A DNA stretch of 5,560 nucleotides from an uncultured Acidimicrobiia bacterium (GTDB lineage Bacteria; Actinomycetota; Acidimicrobiia; Spongiisociales; JAENVV01), in the NCBI GenBank assembly GCA_905480085.1, contig CAJQPD010000186.1:1-5560 (forward strand). The letters run 5' to 3'. This document shows positions 1 to 5,560 of the stretch, piece after piece. Made by a program: the position numbers and the translations under genes. Below the pieces are notes generated by a model. The model searched no databases. It had not been told where the DNA came from and saw only the letters and a list, made by a program, of their open reading frames with translations. How positions within the stretch are numbered: position 1 is the first letter of the stretch; every line of letters starts with the position of its first letter.

Positions 1-115
1 CCCAAATCGTGTCAGTCGCTGCATCATTGAAACGGAACCCGATTTGGACACCAAGCTTGTTGGAAAGATGGCCAGGCGAGTTTGCTTCAGCCGATTTCTC
101 ATCGGAATCGACCGG

Positions 116-121
116 TACAAT
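116..121 (+). promoter_or_regulatory. Possible -10 element of a leaderless transcript
   Basis: The hexamer TACAAT differs from the sigma-70 -10 consensus at one base and ends 6 nt before the GTG at 128. That spacing would start the transcript on or next to the start codon and give a leaderless mRNA, which is common in actinobacteria. No good -35 box is seen 16-18 nt upstream and there is no Shine-Dalgarno sequence. One hexamer is weak evidence. Confidence 0.2.
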
Positions 122-127
122 TGCCGC

Positions 128-238
128 GTGAAAACTCGTTACCTGCTGTTCTGGTCAATCGGGCTGCTGGTGGTCATCCTGGCGGCCTCGGCGATCTGGT
201 TCATCACCGATCCATTCGGTTTCCTCGACGCCACCTAG
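128..238 (+). CDS. Possible small single-pass membrane protein, 36 aa, unknown function
   Basis: I do not recognise a family. From the GTG at 128 the frame gives a short basic N-terminus (VKTR), one continuous hydrophobic stretch at about residues 5-26 containing LLVVILAASAIWFI, and a short acidic tail ending in LDAT before a TAG stop. By the positive-inside rule the N-terminus would face the cytoplasm. The frame stays open upstream to the window edge (in-frame TTG at 44), so this could instead be the C-terminal anchor of a longer protein starting outside the window. The upstream residues look unlike a conserved domain, and a possible -10 hexamer sits just before the GTG, which is why I prefer the short form. 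The stop lies 3 nt from the tail-to-tail end of the decayed alpha-glucosidase. A chance open frame over a hydrophobic stretch cannot be excluded. Confidence 0.35.
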   Translation: MKTRYLLFWSIGLLVVILAASAIWFITDPFGFLDAT

Positions 239-241
239 TGC

Positions 242-615
242 TCAGGAACGAACGACTACCGCCCCGTGCGGTTCGATGATCCATGATCCGTCGGCACGAC
301 CATCACGAAGATCCGTCGCAACCAACACGTCACCCGATACGGCTACAACTCGGGGGCGACGTCTACGTAGTCGCCTACGTCGTAACCGAAGTCTTTCTGT
401 GGCGACGGATAAAACGGCGACAGCCAGATGGCATCAACACCGAGCACCTCTGACAGATACGGGAGCCTTTGCCGGATCCCCTCCAGGTCACCGATTCCGT
501 TCCCGGTCGAGTTCGCAAACGACCGCGGGTAAATCTGATAGACAACCCCGGTCCACCAGGCAGGCCGTCCATCATTGCCTCGCGGGCCAGTGTATCGATA
601 GGGATCCTGTCCCAT
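242..615 (-). pseudogene. Decayed GH13 alpha-glucosidase with a large internal deletion
   Basis: An ATG at 615 opens a frame that reads as the N-terminus of a GH13 alpha-glucosidase/oligo-1,6-glucosidase. It has [14 protein letters not shown], then [10 protein letters not shown], then [15 protein letters not shown] and [11 protein letters not shown], the first strands and loops of the TIM barrel. It ends at TAG (343-345) after about 90 codons, where family members of roughly 500-560 residues go on with FGTLxDF. No catalytic Asp/Glu/Asp region is present. Immediately downstream, in a different frame, positions 245-337 read SGDVLVATDLRDG through IIEPHGAVVVRS and stop at TGA (242-244). This resembles the C-terminal beta-sandwich end of the same family (VLLSTD...LxPxxAVVL). 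The simplest reading is one gene that lost its middle, about 400 codons, with a frame change. The N-terminal assignment is firm; the C-terminal match is my inference from motif feel. It is divergent from the TreS-Mak gene, so the intact ancestor probably belonged to the same maltose/trehalose locus. Confidence 0.75.
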
Positions 616-647
616 GGGCCGCTCAGATTAGTTGGTAAGCGACAAGA

Positions 648-676
648 CAGATACGTCACCGCCGGTCGCCTCACAA
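648..676 (-). promoter_or_regulatory. Weak candidate promoter for the decayed alpha-glucosidase
   Basis: On the minus strand TTGTGA (671-676) and TATCTG (648-653) are separated by exactly 17 nt, a sigma-70-like layout with imperfect hexamers. Transcription would begin around 641 and leave a leader of about 25 nt before the ATG at 615, with no clear Shine-Dalgarno sequence. The whole 616-794 gap between the two divergent genes holds no convincing operator palindrome and no clear plus-strand promoter for TreS-Mak that I can see. Confidence 0.22.
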
Positions 677-794
677 AACGTCGGGAGACCTGGACGAAGC
701 AGACTTGGTGGAAGCTGTCGCCCGGCCGAAGAGGGGATCCGGCAAGCTGGAGGGTGCAACGAACCGGATTGCGCACCTAGTCTGCGTGAAGCCC

Positions 795-3700
795 ATGAAC
801 CACGATCCCCGAAATCTTCGTCCTCCGCTCTGGTACAAAGACGCGGTTATCTATGAAGTGCATGTCAGAGCATTCGCCGACTCCAATGATGATGGGATCG
901 GCGACTTCGGTGGCCTCACCTCCCGGCTCGACTATCTCAGTCATCTTGGCGTCGACACTATCTGGCTCCTCCCGTTCTACCCGTCACCACTGCGTGATGA
1001 TGGGTACGACATAGCCGAATACTTTGACGTCCACCCGAGTTACGGGACGCTCGACGACTTCAAGATCTTCCTCGATGCCGCCCACGCCCGGAACATGCGG
1101 GTCGTCACCGAACTCGTGGTGAACCACACCTCCGATCAACACTCGTGGTTTCAGCGGGCGAGGCGCGCCGAGCCGGGCAGCCCGGAGCGCGACTTCTATG
1201 TTTGGAGCGATACGCCGGATCGTTTCAGCGAAGTCAGAATCATCTTCTCCGATACCGAAACGTCCAACTGGGCGTGGGACCCGGTGGCCGGGGCGTACTA
1301 CTGGCACCGCTTTTTCTCTCATCAGCCCGACCTCAACTATGACAACGAACTGGTACGCGAAGCAATCACCGACGTCTTCAAGTTCTGGCTTGATCTGGGA
1401 GTCGATGGTCTCCGCCTGGACGCAGTGCCATATCTCTTCGAGCGTGACGGCACCAATGGCGAGAACCTGCCAGAGACCCATCAGGAGCTGAAACGACTCC
1501 GAGCTTTTGTTGATGAAAATTATGAGAACCGCATGCTTCTGGCAGAAGCCAATCAGTGGCCAGAAGACTCAGTCACCTATTTCGGTGACAACGACGAATG
1601 CCATATGGCGTTTCACTTTCCGCTCATGCCGCGCCTGTTCTTGGGGCTGCAACTGGAGAGCCGTTTGCCGATCATCGACATACTCGAACAAACCCCTCCG
1701 ATCCCCCCGGACGCACAATGGGCAATCTTCTTGCGCAACCATGACGAGCTAACCCTCGAAATGGTCTCGGAGGAGGAGCGCGAGTTGATGTGGCGAGCCT
1801 ATTCACCTGACCGACGCGCCAGGCTCAACCTCGGGATCCGAAGGAGACTCGCTCCACTTCTTGAGAACGACCGACGTCGAATCGAACTGCTATTCAGCCT
1901 CTTGCTGTCCCTTCCCGGGACTCCGGTCATCTACTACGGCGACGAAATCGGCATGGGAGATAACGTGTTTCTCGCCGACCGCGACGGCGTGCGTACCCCC
2001 ATGCAATGGAGCAACGACCGCAACGCCGGGTTCTCCAGAGCCAACCCACAATCGCTCTACCTGCCCGTAGTGGTCGATCCGCAGTTTCATTACGAAACGG
2101 TCAACGTCGAGGCTCAGCAGGCCAATCCGAATTCTCTGCTTTGGTTCGTTCGCAACATGATTCGGCTCCGTCAGCGCCATCCTGTATTCGGTCGAGGCAC
2201 GATCGAATTCCTATCACCTGACAACGAACAGGTGATTGCCTACCTACGCGAGAGCGCCACCGAAACCATGCTGATCGTCGCCAATCTGACCCGCCACACT
2301 CAGTTTGTCGAACTGGATCTCAGTCGGTTCGCCGGCCAAAATCCCACCGAGATGCTTGGACGGACCGAGGCCCCGAGAATCGCATCAACGCCCTATCCCC
2401 TCTCAATTGGTCCGTACGGTTTCTACTGGTTCTCAATCGAAGGTCTAGACAAACCACTCCTCTCTGATGTCGACGAAGTCGTGGAAATCACCGGGAACCT
2501 CGAAGCGGCATTCGATAGCGACGGCGGACTGTCCGATGTGCTCGGCCGATTTGTCGCATCCCAGACCTGGTATCGCGGGGTTCCACCGCGCCACTCTCAC
2601 ACGAATGTACTTGACCTGATCCCGCTGACACCCGGCGAGCAGGATCCCGGCATGTGGATCGCGCTCATCGGCATTGCCCACCACACGGGCCCCGCCGACC
2701 TGTACGTCGTACCCCTGGCGATCTCGTTCGAGCCCGAGCTCCCGGTCCCCGATGCGGCGGTTATCGTCGGGGTTGGTTGGGATGGAGCCGTCGGCGTCCT
2801 GTACGACGGATTCTCCGATGAACGATTCCGGCAGAGGATTCTCGAAATAGCGTTGGCAGGCGACACGATCTTGGGCGGTTCCGGATCCTTGACCTGTCAC
2901 GCAGGACTGGCTGCCATCAACCATGCACCCGACGTTCCCGGAGAGTCGACGGTGCACACCAACAATCGCGGCGAGACCTACATCGACTACGGGGACGGGC
3001 TTGCCTTGAAAGTGTTCCGTCGTGTCGAACCAGGAACCAACCCGGATCTGGAGTTGCGCCGCTTCCTCACCGAGCGAACTGCTTTCGGAAACGTAGCCGA
3101 CACCTATGGAGCACTCGAATATCAGTCGGGTGACACCTACACGGTCGGCATCATGCAACAATCATTCGCCGGGGCCTCGACCGCCTGGGATGTTTTCCAA
3201 GAGCTCATCAACACCTGGATCAAGACGATCGGAGAGCAGGCTCCTCCAGATGGCCCGGTCACGGTGTCGAGTCACTTCGCACAACCTGCCCTTCCCGTGT
3301 CCGGCCTGGACCTCCCTCAACCGGCTACTGATCTTGCGGCGCAGCTCGGGTCGATGACAGCGCAACTCCATCTCGCCCTGGGATCTTTCAGCGAGGATCC
3401 CGATCTGGGCCCACATCCCTTTACCCAGCATTACCAACAATCGTTGTATCAGTCACTACGCGCCGACGTCCGTCGGGAATTTCGAGCTATCCGCCGACTG
3501 GCTGGTCAAGCCCCACCGGAGCTCTCCGACGCGCTGAAGGACCTCATCGGGGCCGAGACCCAGTGTCTTGCCCGGCTCAACGCGGTGAGAAAGGACCGAA
3601 TCAATGGTTCCCGAATTCGAGTTCACGGCGACTATCGGCTTGACGAAATCTACCTGGTTGAAGGCGAATTCGTTATCGAGGATTTCTCCGGTGATCATTC

Positions 3701-4064
3701 CCGCCCGATGGGCGAGCGGCGCCTGCGGGGTTCGGGCTTGAGTGACGTAGCGCAGATGTTGCGGTCTTTCGATTACGTGGCGACCGCCTCGGTCATCGAC
3801 GGATCACCAACGGAACAGGCATGGTCAACCTGGTGGTGCGGCCAGATCGGCAACACCTTTCTGAGAAGTTACCTGGCCGACATTGCAGACTCTGCCCTTA
3901 TCCCCGACTCCCCTGCCGGCATCGACAGCCTGCTCGACGCATTCATGGTTTCAAAGGCGCTGAGAGAGGTACATTGGGAACTGGCCAATCGTCCCGGCTG
4001 GGTCGGCATTCCCGTGGCCGGACTCCGGCGGTTGCTCGAGCAAGATCCACCTTTCAGCGGGTGA
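795..4064 (+). CDS. treS: Trehalose synthase (maltose alpha-D-glucosyltransferase) fused to maltokinase
   Basis: A bifunctional cytoplasmic enzyme of 1089 aa, the usual size of TreS-Mak fusions. The N-terminal GH13 part (about 1-550) interconverts trehalose and maltose; the C-terminal kinase part (about 560-1089) phosphorylates maltose with ATP to maltose-1-phosphate for the GlgE alpha-glucan pathway. Counting from the ATG at 795, [19 protein letters not shown] is the TreS opening. The GH13 regions are ELVVNH (106-111), GLRLDA with nucleophile D209, LLAEANQW with acid/base E251, and LRNHDE with transition-state stabiliser D317. [16 protein letters not shown] and a C-terminal GFYWF (542-546) follow as in TreS. 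The kinase shows ALKVFRR (K739), the partner glutamate E753 in NPDLE, HGDYR (944-948, catalytic D946) and DFSG (963-966). HLGQ and DFEGEP, usual in maltokinases, are RLDE and DFSGDH here, and the usual RWFxxK near the cap is TWYRG (591-595). A GTG at 786 is an alternative start; neither start has a Shine-Dalgarno sequence, and the frame stays open upstream to at least 705. The product is certain for TreS and likely for Mak. The 3' end overlaps otsB on the other strand by 11 nt. Confidence 0.96.
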   Translation: MNHDPRNLRPPLWYKDAVIYEVHVRAFADSNDDGIGDFGGLTSRLDYLSHLGVDTIWLLPFYPSPLRDDGYDIAEYFDVHPSYGTLDDFKIFLDAAHARNMRVVTELVVNHTSDQHSWFQRARRAEPGSPERDFYVWSDTPDRFSEVRIIFSDTETSNWAWDPVAGAYYWHRFFSHQPDLNYDNELVREAITDVFKFWLDLGVDGLRLDAVPYLFERDGTNGENLPETHQELKRLRAFVDENYENRMLLAEANQWPEDSVTYFGDNDECHMAFHFPLMPRLFLGLQLESRLPIIDILEQTPPIPPDAQWAIFLRNHDELTLEMVSEEERELMWRAYSPDRRARLNLGIRRRLAPLLENDRRRIELLFSLLLSLPGTPVIYYGDEIGMGDNVFLADRDGVRTPMQWSNDRNAGFSRANPQSLYLPVVVDPQFHYETVNVEAQQANPNSLLWFVRNMIRLRQRHPVFGRGTIEFLSPDNEQVIAYLRESATETMLIVANLTRHTQFVELDLSRFAGQNPTEMLGRTEAPRIASTPYPLSIGPYGFYWFSIEGLDKPLLSDVDEVVEITGNLEAAFDSDGGLSDVLGRFVASQTWYRGVPPRHSHTNVLDLIPLTPGEQDPGMWIALIGIAHHTGPADLYVVPLAISFEPELPVPDAAVIVGVGWDGAVGVLYDGFSDERFRQRILEIALAGDTILGGSGSLTCHAGLAAINHAPDVPGESTVHTNNRGETYIDYGDGLALKVFRRVEPGTNPDLELRRFLTERTAFGNVADTYGALEYQSGDTYTVGIMQQSFAGASTAWDVFQELINTWIKTIGEQAPPDGPVTVSSHFAQPALPVSGLDLPQPATDLAAQLGSMTAQLHLALGSFSEDPDLGPHPFTQHYQQSLYQSLRADVRREFRAIRRLAGQAPPELSDALKDLIGAETQCLARLNAVRKDRINGSRIRVHGDYRLDEIYLVEGEFVIEDFSGDHSRPMGERRLRGSGLSDVAQMLRSFDYVATASVIDGSPTEQAWSTWWCGQIGNTFLRSYLADIADSALIPDSPAGIDSLLDAFMVSKALREVHWELANRPGWVGIPVAGLRRLLEQDPPFSG

Positions 4065-4794
4065 TTGCTTTTCGTTCCGCCGCAAGTATCTCAAGCGCTT
4101 GGGCAACTTCAACAGGGTCGGCCACCCGGTAACGGGCCAGCGTTGGTCCCTCACCGACCTTGACGCCAACATCATCGTCACCTAGAACCGCGAACGCGTC
4201 TTCGTCGGTGACATCATCACCGAAAAACACGATGCAATCGTATGACTCACGGACTTGCAAGCCTCTGATGGCGGTTCCCTTGTCACCATCACCGAGAGCC
4301 AGCTCGACCACTTGTTTCCCCTCGATTACACGGGCCCCGAACCGGGTTGCTACGGCCCGGGCCGCGGCGGACGCCTGGTCTTTGTCCAGAACATGTCGGT
4401 AATGAAAGGCCGCCCCGAGCGATTTGGGCTCGACGACTGCGCCGTCGAAGTCTGCAGCCACTGCCAAAAGGGCCTCCCAAATCGCAGACACCGTCCGACC
4501 CGCCTGAGAGTCGACCACCGATGGCCATGCGCCATGATCACCGATCAGGACTACCGACGGCGGCGCCTTGACAAACGTCGCCAACGTATCGCGCGACCGC
4601 CCGGAAATGATGGCCGTTCCGACATCCTCAAGCTCAGCCAGTCTAATCAGCGCCGCCACTGCCGGGGCATGCGGAACTGCGGCGGATGGATCATCCACGA
4701 TGGGAGACAACGTACCGTCGTAATCACAAGCGACCAGGAGTCGCGGTACGCCAGCCACTCTTCGGAACGCGTCAACGAGTTCCGCCTCGATCAT
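4054..4794 (-). CDS. otsB: Trehalose-6-phosphate phosphatase
   Basis: OtsB removes phosphate from trehalose-6-phosphate to give trehalose, the second step of the OtsAB pathway, in the cytoplasm. The 246-aa product has the normal length and all HAD-superfamily motifs. Motif I is DYDGTL with nucleophile D24 and acid/base D26. Motif II is IISGR with S64. The cap region has GDHGAW (85-90) and [13 protein letters not shown] (122-134). The motif III lysine is K172 in GDGDKG, and motif IV is [12 protein letters not shown] with Mg-binding D193, D194 and D197. The ATG at 4794 overlaps the otsA stop in an ATGA arrangement, with GGAAGA (4798-4803) just upstream, which points to translational coupling with otsA. 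Its last 11 nt overlap the end of the convergent TreS-Mak gene, so no terminator can lie between them. The enzyme looks intact even though the otsA gene before it is truncated. Confidence 0.95.
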   Translation of the reverse strand: MIEAELVDAFRRVAGVPRLLVACDYDGTLSPIVDDPSAAVPHAPAVAALIRLAELEDVGTAIISGRSRDTLATFVKAPPSVVLIGDHGAWPSVVDSQAGRTVSAIWEALLAVAADFDGAVVEPKSLGAAFHYRHVLDKDQASAAARAVATRFGARVIEGKQVVELALGDGDKGTAIRGLQVRESYDCIVFFGDDVTDEDAFAVLGDDDVGVKVGEGPTLARYRVADPVEVAQALEILAAERKAITR

Positions 4795-5294
4795 CGGTCT
4801 TCCAGCGTGGCCAGGCAGTCCCTGGCCCAGTCAAAAACGTCAGCTTTACGGACCACATTGCGAAGCTTGCGCATACGTTGCTGCTGCTCATCGACCGGCA
4901 TGGTGGTGGCGTATGACAGCGTCTCCACTACCGCGTCGACATCGTACGGATTCACGATGAGCGCAGCCCGTAGCTGCTCTGCTGCGCCGGCAAATTCACT
5001 GAGCACAAGGACACCATCGCCGGCCGTTCGGCTGGCGACATATTCCTTGGCAACCAGGTTCATGCCATCGCGTAGCGGCGTCACCAGCATGACATCAGCG
5101 GCAACGTAATAGGCAATAACCTCCTCCAACGGGAGGGTCCGGTACAAGTAGGACACTGGCACCCACCCGGGTTCCCCGTAGGTACCGTTGATGCGCCCGA
5201 CGATCTGCTCGATATCAACGCGTAGTTGCTGGTAGGCGGGTACCTGTTCACGGCTCGGAACCGCCACCTGCACGAATGCGTACTGATGGCGTTC
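4791..5294 (-). CDS. otsA: Trehalose-6-phosphate synthase, C-terminal third only (5'-truncated)
   Basis: OtsA (GT20) transfers glucose from UDP- or ADP-glucose to glucose-6-phosphate. Only about the last 160-167 codons of a gene normally 450-500 codons long are here. They give FVQVAVPSR, YQQLRVDIEQIVGRING, the diagnostic nucleotide-sugar site TPLRDGMNLVAKEYVA, then VLVLSEFAGAAEQL and ALIVNPYD. This is the second Rossmann domain, equivalent to roughly residue 295 onward of E. coli OtsA. The glucose-6-phosphate-binding N-terminal domain is absent. Reading upstream, the frame meets TGA at 5295-5297 and then a TPR-like protein. A GTG at 5273 could start a 160-aa peptide, but it has no known role and could not be an active synthase. 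The stop overlaps the otsB start by 4 nt, the normal otsA-otsB operon layout. The truncation may be a real rearrangement or an assembly join. The family call is very secure. Confidence 0.88.
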   Translation of the reverse strand, partial: ERHQYAFVQVAVPSREQVPAYQQLRVDIEQIVGRINGTYGEPGWVPVSYLYRTLPLEEVIAYYVAADVMLVTPLRDGMNLVAKEYVASRTAGDGVLVLSEFAGAAEQLRAALIVNPYDVDAVVETLSYATTMPVDEQQQRMRKLRNVVRKADVFDWARDCLATLEDR

Positions 5295-5345
5295 TCACGG
5301 TGAACTGCCGAGCAGGGTTTCGAACGCCTCGCGATCACGCCCGAG
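5275..5345. other. Junction between truncated otsA and TPR-like gene
   Basis: OtsA similarity begins within this interval on the minus strand with no trace of its N-terminal two thirds beyond it. Hand-counted GC is about 68% for 5301-5560 (178 of 260) against about 59% for 4981-5160 (106 of 180). The exact point is unclear, because the residues on both sides of the TGA (AFETLLGSSP, then ERHQYAFVQ) could also align to the OtsA segment just before the AVPSR motif. No insertion-sequence end or inverted repeat is visible. Confidence 0.5.
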
Positions 5346-5560
5346 CTTGCGCTCGAGCTCGGACGTGAGCCGCCAGGCCTCGAACTCGTAGGGCAGCACG
5401 CGATTCGCCTCACGAAACGCCGCCAGGCAGGCCTCGTGACGACCCGTTGCCAGCAGCGTCTTGCACGCCTGCCGGTAGAGGGCCCAGGCCTCGAAGTGCT
5501 CGCCCTCGTGGGCGAGCAGCGGCGCCAGGCGCAGGATCACGTCGAGATCGCCGGAATCCT
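5295..5560 (-). CDS. TPR-like repeat protein, C-terminal fragment, unknown function
   Basis: The frame runs in from the right edge of the window and stops at TGA (5295-5297), leaving about 87 codons of the C-terminus. The sequence is rich in Ala, Leu, Glu and Arg and looks wholly alpha-helical. It contains two EAW-centred units about 37 residues apart (FEAWALYRQACKTLL and FEAWRLTSELERKLG) with an intervening GRHEACLAAFREANRVLP, which resembles tetratricopeptide repeats. There is no signal peptide or membrane segment in the visible part. Nothing links it to trehalose metabolism, and GC is higher than in the neighbouring genes with strong G/C third-base use. It may come from a different genomic background, either by rearrangement or by a chimeric assembly. 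The last ten or so residues could belong to OtsA instead. Confidence 0.6.
   Translation of the reverse strand, partial: DSGDLDVILRLAPLLAHEGEHFEAWALYRQACKTLLATGRHEACLAAFREANRVLPYEFEAWRLTSELERKLGRDREAFETLLGSSP

Noticed and set aside
91..105. Small inverted repeat CCGAT / ATCGG with a 5-nt loop
   Set aside because: The 5-bp stem is too short and has no U-tract or nearby gene end to support a terminator or operator.
359..385. Repeated CTACGT / TACGTCG units and the palindrome CTACGTAG (363-370), resembling an operator
   Set aside because: They fall inside the GH13 head where the minus strand encodes the repetitive residues DVGDYVDV, which explains the repetition.
276..780. Plus-strand open frames across the alpha-glucosidase remnant and the intergenic gap
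   Set aside because: They are Arg/Pro/Thr-rich low-information translations opposite a recognisable GH13 N-terminus.
984..1481. Minus-strand open frame of 165 codons opposite the TreS barrel
   Set aside because: The plus strand here encodes the GH13 catalytic regions; the opposite frame has no family features.
2445..3161. Long minus-strand open frame (238 codons) opposite the TreS-Mak gene
   Set aside because: It lies wholly inside a gene with clear motifs on the other strand, has no recognisable domain, and is the kind of open frame expected opposite GC-rich coding sequence.
4255..5109. Plus-strand open frame of 284 codons across otsB and otsA
   Set aside because: Its translation is rich in Arg and Ser with no domain, while the minus strand carries unmistakable OtsB and OtsA motifs with the normal ATGA overlap.
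1..5560. CRISPR arrays, tRNA or rRNA genes, transposases, attachment sites
   Set aside because: No regularly spaced repeats, tRNA-like cloverleaf, conserved rRNA segments, transposase motifs or matching terminal repeats were found on reading either strand.

Overview
The window holds one trehalose/maltose metabolism locus from what is probably an actinobacterium or another moderately GC-rich bacterium. That is inferred from the gene families and base composition; no rRNA or tRNA is present to fix it. The centre is a long, well-preserved gene for trehalose synthase fused to maltokinase (795-4064, + strand). Facing it, end to end, is a minus-strand otsA-otsB pair (5294-4054).

Layout from left to right. 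Positions 1-241 hold only a possible very short single-span membrane protein (128-238, +). Positions 242-615 (-) hold a decayed GH13 alpha-glucosidase: a good N-terminus of about 90 codons joined directly, in another frame, to what looks like the last 30 codons of the same kind of enzyme, so several hundred codons are missing. Positions 616-794 are a divergent intergenic gap. Positions 795-4064 encode TreS-Mak. Its stop lies inside the 3' end of otsB (4054-4794, -), which is overlapped by 4 nt at its start by the 3' third of otsA (4791-5294, -). Upstream of that otsA piece, in the same frame and separated only by one TGA (5295-5297), is the C-terminal end of an unrelated TPR-like protein (5298-5560, -). 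That stretch has clearly higher GC, so an abrupt junction lies near 5275-5345.

How the genes would work together: OtsA and OtsB make trehalose from a nucleotide-glucose and glucose-6-phosphate via trehalose-6-phosphate. TreS interconverts trehalose and maltose. Mak phosphorylates maltose to maltose-1-phosphate, the donor used by GlgE (not in this window) for alpha-glucan synthesis. The dead alpha-glucosidase would once have hydrolysed maltose or related alpha-glucosides. As the sequence stands otsA lacks its N-terminal two thirds, so OtsAB synthesis would be broken unless the junction is an assembly error or another otsA exists.

I found no undescribed system, CRISPR array, transposase or RNA gene. 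The points worth a second look are the two broken junctions and unusual residues at usually conserved positions of the maltokinase domain.
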